Shown: positions 54,201 to 64,000 of the stretch, in pieces | Position numbering within the stretch: position 1 is the stretch's first letter | Layout: the number at the start of each line of letters is the position of its first letter | DNA from: Cyanophora paradoxa | Taxonomy: Eukaryota; Glaucocystophyceae; Cyanophorales; Cyanophoraceae | DNA length: 64,000 bases | Assembly (NCBI GenBank): GCA_004431415.1 | Contig: QPMI01000537.1 | Span: 34,622-98,621, forward strand | Direction: 5' to 3' | The notes under the pieces: generated by a model | Told to the model about the DNA's origin: nothing | Database searches by the model: none | What the model saw: only the letters and a program-made list of their open reading frames with translations | Made by a program: the position numbers and the translations under genes

Positions 54201-56790
54201 CTACATGCATCATTGAAGTTGTCCTTCTAACCCAGGGCATGCGCAGAGCCGGCTCTGCCTTCGCGTACGCGTGCGCCCTCGGGCGCGTCGCCGTGACGCG
54301 ACGACGGTAATGGTGGCCACTCCGCCCCGGACGCCCCGTGCGCCACGCCGCGCTCGCGCCATCCCTTCCCCCGCGCCGGGCCCCGGGCTCCTCTGAGGCG
54401 GCGGCGGCTGTGGTGAGCGGGCGGCTGTGGTGAGCAGGCAGGCCCTCGCGGCCTCCGCCCAGCAGCTCATCGCCGCCTCCGCCTCGGGCGTCGGCGTGTG
54501 CGCGCCGGCCCCCGCCCCGGCCTCCCGCCCCCCGGCGCTTGCTGAGAAACAAGCCGCAGGCCGGCGGGGCGCGGGGCGCTGCGGCTCATGGAGGTGGCGG
54601 CGCTCGTCCTCGCCGCCGCCCTCAAGGCCGGCAACGAGCGCCTGTGCGCCGGCCGCCCCGCCCCCGCCCCCGCCCCCGCCCCCGCCGCCTCGCCCTGAGG
54701 GGCGGTGCCCAGCAGCCTGACGATGGCGGCGGACAAGTACGCGAGGCTTTCGCGCACGCGACGCCCCCGCGGCCCTCGCCCTGCAGCTCCTCCACCGCCA
54801 CCGCGTCGACTCCCCGCTCCTCGCCGCCCCACCGCCCACCCCGCCGCTTCTCCTCGTCGCCCTCGCCTCGGCCCCGCCCGCCCGCGTCCTCGCGGGGCCT
54901 GACGGGGCGGGCGGGGACAGATCCCGGGCGGCCTCCTTCACGTCCTCTTCCGGGCGCACGCGGCCGGCGCCTGAGACCGCGCCATCGCCATGCAGGCGCC
55001 CGGACCCCTCCCGCCCCGCCCCCGCCCCGCCCCGCGCGCCCTCTGACGGAGCCGCAGGGCGCGCCCCCGCCGCCCCTCCCTGCCCTCGTACACATCCCGA
55101 ACTCCTCTCTTCCAGTACCCCTCCCGAACCCGGCGCGGCGCCTCGTACCCCGCCCCGACGCCGGCGCCGCTCCGGCAGACGCGCCGCTGGTGGCCGGCTC
55201 GGCGACCTCTTCCACGAGCTCCCCAGCCGCGCCAGCGAGCTCCCCAGCCACGCCAGCAGGCCCGTACCCCCCCCCCCCAACTGGACTCGGCGTACCCCCC
55301 TCAACCCCGGGCGCGCAGGGCGATGTACAGGGCGCTGCTGGAGGTGCTGGGGGGCCCGGTACCCCCCAGGACGTCGGTCAGGCCTGCCTGGCCGCCGCCG
55401 TCGTCCTCCCCGAGCCCCCCATGGGCGCCCCCGCCGGCGCGCCGCTGGCGCGCTGCAGCGCCGCCGCTGGCGCGCCGGCTGGCGCCGCCGGGCTGCACGG
55501 GCGCCGCCACGGGCCCGAGGGCGCATCCCAGCGAACACGCTGCTCAACTGTCCGTGCGAGCTTTCTTCGCCCCGCCCCCCCCCCCCCCCCCCCCTAGCTT
55601 GCTTCGTCCCGCGTTTTTTGGAGCGGATCCAACGCTGCCGTTTTTTTCGCCCCCCCCCCCCCCCCTCTGCCGTTTTTGGAGCGGAACCAACGCTGACGCT
55701 GGCCGTGCAGCACGCATCCGCCGGCAAAGAGCTCTACTGTGCGTCGCCCCGGCCCTCCACTGAATGAAATGACTGACTGAATTCGACTGGCGGTGCAGTG
55801 GGTTAGACGTTGCTCTAGCTGCAGCAACGGCGGCCGGGAGGCTGATCGGGTGCCGTCCCTGCCCGCCCACCGAGCATGCGCCAGCGGCTTCTGACGGTGC
55901 GCGCCAAAGCTGGCGGAAGCCCGGAGCCAGTGACCATCGCTGTTCCAGCCTGGCTAGCGGATCACACACGTACGATCAAATATACCCCTCCCCGCTTCCG
56001 CGCATCAGCTCAGGAAGCAAGCGAAGCAGAGAGCAGCGCGCGCCCGAGTTCTTCAGCAGCGACGTCGACCGGCCGAGAGGAAGTCAATTTGATCCGTCAT
56101 ATAGGGGCAGGAAAGCATGTAGAAAGCGTTTCAGGAAGCATTTTTAGATCAGTGTAGATGCGCTATAATGTCTGAGCAGCGTTTGGTAGTCGGCAACCCG
56201 AGAAATTCGGTCTGCCAGCTGCCATACAAACCCAACACAGGTGGTTGGGAATGTATGGCAGTTGGCAAGCGAGGGGTACGGGGAAATCCGTGCAAATCGG
56301 GCGAGAATTGTGTTAATTTACGACAAAATTAAAACATAAAATAGACCGAATTACCTAATTTTGGGGGGGAGAAACACGAAAATTGCGCTATTTTATCGAA
56401 ATTTCGGCTCCCACCCCCCGATCAAAATCCCCACCGTGTGGCACCAAATTAAAATATTGAGCACGAAATTGGCCACTTCCTAGCGCGAGCTCTAGGTCGC
56501 CGGGCCGGCGCTCCTCGCCCAGGGCGCGTACAGACTCCGCGCATGTTCCAACGCCTTCATAGACATATATATAAGATAGAGCACCCCTGTGAAACTTCAG
56601 AATCCGGGTTCTCAATAGTAGGCGGGCCTTAGCGCGAAATTGCCTAGGGGCGGCATCGAAATTGTTCCATTCCAACAGAATTCTTGAAGTTCGGGTACCT
56701 TAGCGGGACTTAACAATAGGTAGCTAGCGACTCCGTGACGGGCCGGAGGTTCCTAGCGATCTTAGCTGGGTTTATGAGAAGGCTCTATTT
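54201..56790. repeat. 2.6 kb tandem unit B
   Basis: A direct repeat of unit A beginning again at ctacatgcatcattga. It has local indels (for example an extra aacccaacac stretch near 56228 and loss of cccgggt near 56660). It carries the same gene-like exons as unit A (54448-55600). Confidence 0.95.
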
Positions 56791-57437
56791 CTACATGCAT
56801 CATTGAAGTTGTCCTAACCCAGGGCAAGAGCCGGCTTGCTGCTCGCGTACGCGCGTCGCCGTGACGCGACGACGGTAATGGTGGCCACTCCGCCCCGGAC
56901 GCCCCGTGCGCCACGCCGCGCTCGCGCCATCCCTTCCCCCGCGCCCCGCGGCGCTCCTCTGAGGCGGCGGGACAGGCCGCGGGCGGCTGTGGTGAGCGGG
57001 CGGCTGTGGTGAGCAGGCAGGCCCTCGCGGCCTCCGCCCAGCAGCTCATCGCCGCCTCCGCCTCGGGCGTCGGCGTGTGCGCGCCGGCCCCCGCCCCTCC
57101 CGCCCCCCGGCGCTTGCTGAGAAACAAGCCGCAGGCCGGCGGGGGCGCGGGGCGCTGCGGCTCATGGAGGTGGCGGCGCTCGTCCTCGCGCGCCGCCCTC
57201 AAGGCCGGCAACGAGCGCCTGTGCGCCGGCCGCCCCGCCCCCGCCCCGCCCGCCCCCGCCGCCTCGCCCTGAGGGCGCGGGGTGCCCAGCAGCCTGACGA
57301 TGGCGGCGGACAAGTACGCGAGGCTCGCGCACGACCGCGGCCCTCGCCCTGCAAGCCACCACGCGTCGACTCCCCGCCCACCCCGCCCGCTTCTCCCTCG
57401 TCGCCCTCCTCGGCCTGCCCCGCCCCGCCCGCTCGTC
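56791..57437. repeat. Partial tandem unit C, truncated at the segmental duplication
   Basis: Matches the first roughly 650 bp of units A and B with several small deletions. It stops within gctcgtccct, where the copy of 35036 onward begins. The join shares only about 3 bp (CCT) with both parents. Confidence 0.93.
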
Positions 57438-58331
57438 CCTTGTGGAGGGTGCGGCGGCACTTGTCGAGGTTCTCCGCGTCCGCCGCGTCCACCACGAAGA
57501 TGCAGCAGAAGAGCTGGGGGGGTCAGGGGGGGGTAGAGGTGGGAGCGAGGGGGCGCGGGGGGGGGGGGGGGCGGCGGCCCGCGGCCGGGCCGTCGGGAAG
57601 AAAAGAGCTGGCGCGGGCTAGGGATTGGGTGGGGCGAGGGGGAGCGGTGGCCCTCGGCCAGGTCGTCGGGGGAGGGGGGGTACGCGGCGCACGTCGATGA
57701 GATACCTGCGGGCGGGGGTAAGCGGGGCGGGGCGGGGCGGGACAGGGCGGGAGAGGCGGCGGGGGCCGCTATGCTCGGCTGGGCGGGGCGGGTCGGCGGC
57801 GGCGGCGGCGGCGGCGCGCCGCTAGGAGGCCGCGCTGCTCTGCTCTGCTCTGCTCTGCTTGGCGGGGCGGGGCGCTGCTCAGACCTCTGGGTCGATACGG
57901 TACGAGTGGCCCAGCTCGAACTTGCCCGTCGTGAAGCTCACCTGCCGCCGCGCCGGGCCGGGCCACAGTCAGCGACGTTTTAGGTGGCGCCTAAGCGGCG
58001 GCGTCCTTCGTCTATCCGCTGCGCTCGCGCCCGCGCGGCGCTGAGCTCTCCCTCCGGCGCCCCAGCGGCCTGCCCCGCCGACTCCGGCCGTCCTCTAGCC
58101 GCGAGCGGGGCGCGCGCTGACCTTCTCGCCCCCGCACTCGACGAGCTCCGGGCGCGCTGCGGCGTGACGCGACGCGCCTCAGCGCGCCGGGCACGCGGGT
58201 GGGGGGCGCTGCGATGGGGCGGCGGCGGCGGCGCGCCTTTGAGGATCTCGCCAACGGCTCGCCGCAGCGGGTCCATCAGCGTCTTCTTACCCGCGCCGAT
58301 GTGCCCCGTGAGGCCGATCTGCGCGCGGAGG
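57438..58331 (-). pseudogene. Truncated 5' part of the ARL13-like gene
   Basis: It repeats the minus-strand exons from the P-loop (GHIGAGKKT, about 58320) through TTGKFELGHSY and FVVDAADAENLDKC, then is cut at 57438. The NKxD-like, C-terminal and coiled-coil exons are absent. A 10-bp deletion near 57880 removes the region after EVW that copy 1 has at 35482-35491. No complete product is possible. Confidence 0.75.
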
Positions 58332-59195
58332 TTCGCCGCGGCCGATGCGGGTCCGAGCTACCGCGAACGTGCAAGCTTCAGGGCGCACCGGCATCATGGC
58401 GCCGCTTGGGCCCTTGGGCTTCGACGACGGTGCAGCGGGAGCCGCCATCGTTCGAGCGCGGTCCGGAGGGCTGCCTGCGTGTCGATCTTCGCCTAGTCTA
58501 CGTCAGAGACGATTGCGCTACTCGTGCTGAGCCCGGCTGGGCGCTACGAGGCGCGCGCCGAAACCCAGACCAGGCTCGGGCGCAAGCTCGGACGACGCAC
58601 GCCTGCCACTCTCCGAGTCGTCCGCAACACGCCTCGCTGGCCTACCTCGCCGGGCGCGCTGAGCCCGATTCGGCCGTGACGAAGCACAGCGTACCCCCGT
58701 ACACAAGCCAAACTTCGGTCCCAGCCGAGCGCGGCCATTACAGAAGCGCCGATAGGTGCGTGCGAGAGTTCTATGCGCTTCTTGCGCACAAGCCGCTCAC
58801 TGCCGGTTGTTGCAGCCGCAATTCTCTCCGCAGCCCGACGCCGCAACGGTCGCCGCAACGATCGCTGACTGCTTCTAAGGCTTGTCTTGTATTCCCTCCA
58901 TTGCGAGCGATCCGCCGCCGCCGCCGCGAACGAGCTCTTGCAATTGTTTCGCGAGGCGCGCGCCGGCGCGCGGAAAATGCGTCATCATCGCCGACGGCGA
59001 GGTAAAGCAGCTCAAGCCGAAGGAGGCGCCCAATCAGCACACGTAGCGTCGTTGCGCGGCTTGTGGTCGTACGGCATACCGAGCTCGCTGGTACGTGAAG
59101 TTAAAGCCGCGCGCCTGCAGCTGCGGCGCTAGTCGTGCAGCTCGCGCAGCTTTAGCAAGCCCGTCCGCGACTGATCGCACCTTGCGCATGTGCAG

Positions 59196-62100
59196 GGCGT
59201 CTGGCTCCTGAGGAACCGCCTCAAGTGCAAGCTCTCCGCGGCCAATACCGGTCGCGGTCTGCGGCGCGGAACCCGCCGAAGCGCGACCGCGGCCGCGGCC
59301 ACGGCCGGCGCCGGCCCTGCAGCATCCCCCTTTCCCGTGTCGGTCGCAGCTCCGGCCGCGGCGCCGGCCACGGCGCCCGTCGCGGCAGCCAACGCTGTGT
59401 CCGTCAAGACTCCGCCCCATATCGGGATCGGCTCCTTTTCGTGCACGTGCACGCCCGCTAGCGTGTGCAGCGCGTGCACGGATCTCGTCTCTACCTTGCA
59501 CGAGTACCTCGGCCGCCTGCCCTCCAAGCTGCGCGACTACGCTGCAGACATGCAGGTTCGGCGCCCTCGCCCTCTCGCATCTTCCCGCTCCTCACTGCCC
59601 GGCGCAGGAGTACCTAAACACGCTCGAGCAGACCGTCGGGCCGAAGCACGCCCTGACCGCCGCCTGCTCGCTCCGCCTCGCCCTCGCCCGCGTCGATCTC
59701 CGGGAAATGGACGAGGCTGCCAGGCTCTACGAGGTACTTGTACGTGCCCTGGCCTGGATCGCTCGATCTTACGATCGCGGCGCCCCGCAGCGGGCGCGGG
59801 CGCTCTACGCCGAGGACGGGAGGCTGCGGGCGGCGAGCAGCCCCGGCGCCCTCGCCGAGCACGGCGAAGTCCTGGGCGGCGTCCACCACGCCAGGGGCGA
59901 CCTTCCCTCCGCCAAGAGGGCCTACCTCGTTCGCCCCTTTGAAATCGGCTAGCCCAAGTTGGCATGGCCTCTTCTCTCTCACACACACACGTGCAGTGGG
60001 TGTGCCGCGAGGAGCGCCTGCGGCCGCCGCTCGTGCCGACGCCCGAGAGCTTGATCTACATGGCCAAGACGGAGTACCACCTCGGCGTCTGCGTTTTCCT
60101 CATGGGCGACAACGACGCCTCGGAGTCTTACTTCAAGATACTCCATAAATATTGATCATGACAAGCTTCCGCTGACTGCCCCCGCAGTCCGGCTACGCGC
60201 ACGAGCGGGAGGCGGGGGGCGGGGCGGGGATCGCGCGGCGCTGCTGCGACCTGCCGGTCCACGCCTACCTCACCCTACTCGGGAGGGGGCACTCCGCCGC
60301 CGGCCGCCTGGACCGCCTCCACGACGTCATGCGGGTCCGTTATCGTACGACGCGGCCCTGCCCTGGAGCTTAGCTTAAGCCCAGCCTAGATTAGAATCTT
60401 AGCTTAAGCTAAGCTTAGCTAAAGATAAAGCCTCGGCCGGTGCGGGCGTACGACGCGGCCGGGCCGGGGGCGGCGCCCGTGCTTAAGCTAAGCTTAAGCT
60501 TGCGCCGCCTCGGCCGACCCGGCCGGCCTGGCTTCGGCTGGGGCGGCGCCCGCGCTTCAGCCTTAGCTTCAGCCGCCTCGGCCGACCCGGCCGGCCTGGC
60601 TAAGCTTAAGCTCGAGTCGCCTCGCAGATGGCTGCGGCGCGGGCGCGGGGGCGGCGCCTGCGTCGCGCGCGGCGACCTCGCCGGAGTCGCCAAGGCGTTC
60701 TCAAGCATCTGCTGCAAGCGCGGCGACTTCGCCAGCGCAGAGGCGTTCTTAGAGGTGGGCGGGATCCCGGCCCTCGCCTTGTGCTTGATAAGGACACCGA
60801 ACGCGTGCCAGGCACGCGTGCCGGGGTTGCAGGGCAGAGTCCTCCTCCTTAGACTATCTGCCCGCCGTCCTAGGCATAGCTATATAGCCTTCTGCCTGCG
60901 CGGCCTTAGACGTCGACGTCGCTGACGCCCTCTGCTCTACAGCGCCTCGTGGCGGAGACCGAACGGCTCCTGGGCGCCGAGCACCGCCGCCTCGGCTCGG
61001 CCCTCGTGCTCCTCGCCCGCTGCAAGCTGGACGCCGGCGAGCCGCCGGAGACCATCTACCCCCTCGCCCGCGTGCGCCCGGACCCGTCCCGTCCGGCCGA
61101 CGCGCGCTGTACCCCTGCCGCTCGCTCACCTGAGCCGTACCGCAGCGCGGGTGGGGGGTTCTCAGGGCGACCCTGGGCGCAACCAGCCCTAGCCCCGAGG
61201 TCGAGGGGGCGATCATCCTGCTAGGGGAGCTGCTGAGCAGGGCGCCGCACTTGGACGCCGACAAGAGCGTCGATATCGTCCAGGTGCGTCCCGTTTTCGA
61301 ATCCGCCCGGCCCGAACTGATGCATTAGTCTTAAGGCGTACGTGCCCGCAGCGCGTTCTGGACTGGGCATCGGCGAACGACCGCATGCCGGCGGTGAACA
61401 TTGTGCTTCGGATACCACGGCACATCGCGGTCTCTCACTCAGGCCCGCCTTGCACCTCCCCGGCTGTGCATTTACCACGTAAAACCGGCAGGAGCGGGCA
61501 CTCCCCAAGGAAACCCTCAGGGCGCGAATGGACAGCAGACTGGAGACGCGCAGGCGGGAGAAGGAAGAGCGGCAGCGGGCGGAGGAGGAGCGCGAGCGGG
61601 CGCGGCGGGAGGCCGAGCGCGCCGAGCGCGCCGCCCGCGACGCCGCCGACCGCGTGCGCCGTCTGAGCCGTCTGAGCCGTCTGAGCCGTCTGAGCTCGCC
61701 TTCGAATTCTGAGCTGCGCGGGGGGCAGGAGGCGGCAAAGAGGCGTATGGGGGGCTCGCAGTGGGCCCCCGCTAAGAAGCTCCTTACGCGCCTTGACGCG
61801 CTTCTCAAGGTTAGTAAGCCTCTTTCCCCCCCCCCGCCTCCTCCCCTCCTCCCCTACCCCCTCCCCCCCTCCCTTCGAATTCCGTCACACACACACACAC
61901 ACACGCCCTCCCCGCCTCGAAATTAGAAAGCGCACCCCTCCCCGGCCCTTACCCCAGCCGTCCACCCTCCCCCCCCCTCTCTCCCCCCTGCCTCCAAGAG
62001 TGCTGCCCCCCCCCCCCTCCTCCCCCCCTCCCCCCAATGCCTCTAAGAGGGGCGCGCAGCGATCGCCGGGCGACTTCGAGGGTCGCCTGCTCCGCATCCG

Positions 62101-63567
62101 TGCGCGAGCGAGCGAGCCGAGCCGAGCCGGTCCTCGGCTCTGATTTGATCTCGCTGACGGGCGGGCGGGCGGACCCGGGGGGCGCAGAGTGCATGGCAGG
62201 GGCGGGCCAGCTCGAGGAGGCGGGGCGGGAGGCGGAGCGGGCCGAGCGGGCGCTCGCCGGCGCCGGCGCCAGCGCGGACGCCCTCCAGAGGTGCGCATGC
62301 GCGGTCCGGTCGCCCTCCCTCCAAGGCTCGACGGGCGCGCCCTGAGCCGCAGCGGCAGGGTTCAGGATCAGCGGCGCGTCATCGCGGGCGAGCTGCTGCA
62401 GCGCGAGGAGGCGAAGAAGCGGGAGGAGGCGCAGAGGCGGGAGGAAATGGCGGCGAAGAGGAAGGAGGAGGAAGAGGAGGCGCTGCGCGCGAAGGAACAG
62501 CGGCGCGCGCAGGAGCGGCGGCAGCTGCAGCGGAAGGAGCAGAAGCGAGAAGAGGCGCGCCCGCAGGCGGAGGGAGCCGAGCGGCAGCGTGCGGCGGAGC
62601 AGCTGCAGCAGCGGAGGCGCGAGGAAGAGCGGCGGGCCGCGCAGGCAGCTGCAGCCGCGGCAGCGCCAGCGGAGACCTCAAGCCCGCCGCCTTCCGAGGC
62701 CGGCCCCAGCTCGGGCCGTTGGTCGGAGGCTGCGGCTGCGGCTGCCGCCTGCCGCTTCTTCGCGAGGGGCCTCTGCCGCAACGGCGACCGCTGCCGGTGC
62801 GGGAGGTTGGGCGGGCCGGGGCTTCGAATTCCCCCGCGCGCCCCTAGCCTCTCGCGCGGTCGTCCCGCCCCTCTGTCGACTGTTTGTTTGGCAGGTACCG
62901 GCACGAGGCGAGGGCGGACGCCGGGGCGGGGGCGGGCGACCTCGAGCCTGGGCCCGCGCCGGCGCCTTTCGCGGCCCCCGAGGGGGCAGATCCAGGGCCC
63001 GCGGGCGAGCCCGGGCCCGAGTGCGCCATCTGCCTCGGGCCCCTGTCTGCCGGCCCGCCCGCCGCCGCCCTCCCCTGCCGCCGTGCGCCCCGCACCCAAA
63101 GCGTCTCTTGCTTCTCTAATTATAATGCCTAAGATTTACCTTGCGCTTGCATCTCCGCAGACCGCTTCCACGGCCCCTGCATCGAGGCGTGGAGAAGGGC
63201 GATCGCGAGCTCGGGCGGGGCCGCCGCCGGCCGCCGCCCCTGCCCCTTCCGCTGCCCCCTCCCGGCGCGCCCCACTCGGCCCTACCTGCCCCCGGCCTCT
63301 TCTCCACTCGAGCCTCTTCCCAGTAATTTATTCGCCTTTCAGGCGTTTAGCTTGCAATTGCTGCACGACAGCCGATTAGCTGACGTCTTATCGTCTGCTC
63401 TGACCTATAGCTATATATATCAAGGGGGGTCGACTGCTTTTCCCCGCAGCGCTGGCAAACGCACAAGCACACTGCGACCGCATGTAAAGCGCAGGCTGCG
63501 CAGCCCGCCGAGCGATCGACTCGGCGACCTGCTGCCGGCGCCTACGGCATGCGCAGCCGCGCGCTAG
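59196..63567 (+). CDS. TPR-like / coiled-coil / CCCH / RING-H2 protein, copy 2
   Basis: Same exon order as copy 1. Key differences: near 60640 a net 8-bp change removes AIAERGLCRAC-type coding and shifts the TPR frame, and near 60000 six bases of copy 1 are gone. In contrast the CCCH-to-RING part is intact here: RYRHEARADAGAG...APEGADPGPAGEPGPECAIC runs in one frame because one extra G is present near 62985. After CPFRCP an extra C changes the C-terminus, which then runs LPARPTRPYLPPAS to a stop at about 63567 instead of 41017-equivalent. Thus this copy has the better RING half and copy 1 the better TPR half. Confidence 0.55.
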
Positions 63568-63873
63568 ATATGCAGCTGCGGGCCTAGGCGCGAACGGTAC
63601 CGACAGCTTGCATGTGATCATGACCAGGACAGTCGGATATCTAGATCTTATAAATCAACCGCGCGACCCTGAGAAGAGGGCGCCGCGCGGGGAGGGGGCG
63701 CGGCCCAGCGCGGCTCTAGCTTGCTAGCTTGGTCCTAAGAAACCTGGTCTTGCAGCCCAGAACGACCCTAAGAAGAGGGCGCCGGGCGGGGGCGAGGCGC
63801 GATGCTCTAGCTTGGCCGGCCCGGGCGGGGGTGGGGGTGGGGCGGGGGGCGCCGCGCAGGCCGTGAACAGTTC

Positions 63874-64000
63874 GCATTTGGACACGTACTCAAAACGCAG
63901 GTCCGGGCTACAAGTGTGGGAATGTACACTGCGGCCGCCGCGCGGGCCCAGCCACCAGCGAACTGGCCGGCCGCCCTGCGTGGCCCCTAAGGAGAGTAAT
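63874..64000 (+). repeat. Start of a third copy of the dispersed repeat (IR3)
   Basis: gcatttggacacgtactc onward matches 41516-41650. It is part of the segmental duplication and is cut by the window end. Confidence 0.9.

Larger units (their letters stand above)
57438..64000. repeat. Segmental duplication, copy 2 (continues past window end)
   Basis: Collinear with 35036-41650, 52 bp shorter over the same span, almost identical between indels. The window ends inside it. Confidence 0.97.

Overview
This 64 kb window looks like nuclear DNA of a GC-rich unicellular eukaryote, most probably a flagellated alga. It is not bacterial. Genes are broken into many small exons by introns of about 40-300 bp that are mostly GT-AG, with a few probable GC-AG introns. 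Exons show strong third-position G/C. The recognisable products are eukaryotic: an ALG9 mannosyltransferase, a PPIE-type RRM protein, F-box/LRR proteins, a CCCH/RING protein, an ARL13-like GTPase and a B12D/MLRQ-type mitochondrial protein. The species cannot be assigned from sequence alone. A haptophyte or another alga with GC donors and heavy transposon load would fit, but this is inference.

Layout. 0.3-3.6 kb is a 139-bp GC-rich minisatellite of about 24 copies. It abuts a probable mobile-element gene (3.7-6.4 kb) that combines two repeated N-terminal modules, an Ulp1/C48-type cysteine peptidase and a tyrosine-recombinase-like region, with frame breaks at G runs. A WD-repeat gene (8-11 kb) follows, then a small minus-strand ORF and an inverted copy (12.3-13.6 kb) of a repeat found again at 41.5-42.4 kb. 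14.4-24.5 kb is a normal gene cluster: a small unknown gene, B12D/MLRQ (-), F-box/LRR/C2H2 (+), ALG9 (-) and RRM (+). From 25 to 36 kb the minus strand carries a glutathione-synthetase-like region, and upstream of it an ARL13-like GTPase joined to a long coiled coil. From 36.8 to 41 kb the plus strand carries TPR-like, coiled-coil, CCCH and RING modules.

The last third is repeat-built. A young LTR retrotransposon (42.7-47.9 kb) has a perfect TSD, LTRs that differ by one base, a gag-only ORF and several internal polypurine tracts. It sits beside a broken F-box/LRR gene. About 2 kb of AT-richer intergenic DNA with strong palindromes follows, then two and a quarter tandem copies of a 2.6 kb unit. 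These run at 57.44 kb directly into a second, nearly identical copy of 35.0-41.65 kb that continues to the window end. The duplicate truncates the ARL13-like gene and repeats the TPR/CCCH/RING gene, with copy-specific frameshifts.

Functionally the host genes touch N-glycan assembly in the ER (ALG9), splicing (RRM), ubiquitin ligation (F-box, RING), cilia (ARL13-like) and the mitochondrial inner membrane (B12D). They do not form an operon-like pathway. The most unusual items are the peptidase-recombinase element, the gag-only LTR element with repeated polypurine tracts, the degenerate glutathione-synthetase-like gene next to the ARL13/coiled-coil gene, the TPR-CCCH-RING architecture and the recent segmental duplication.
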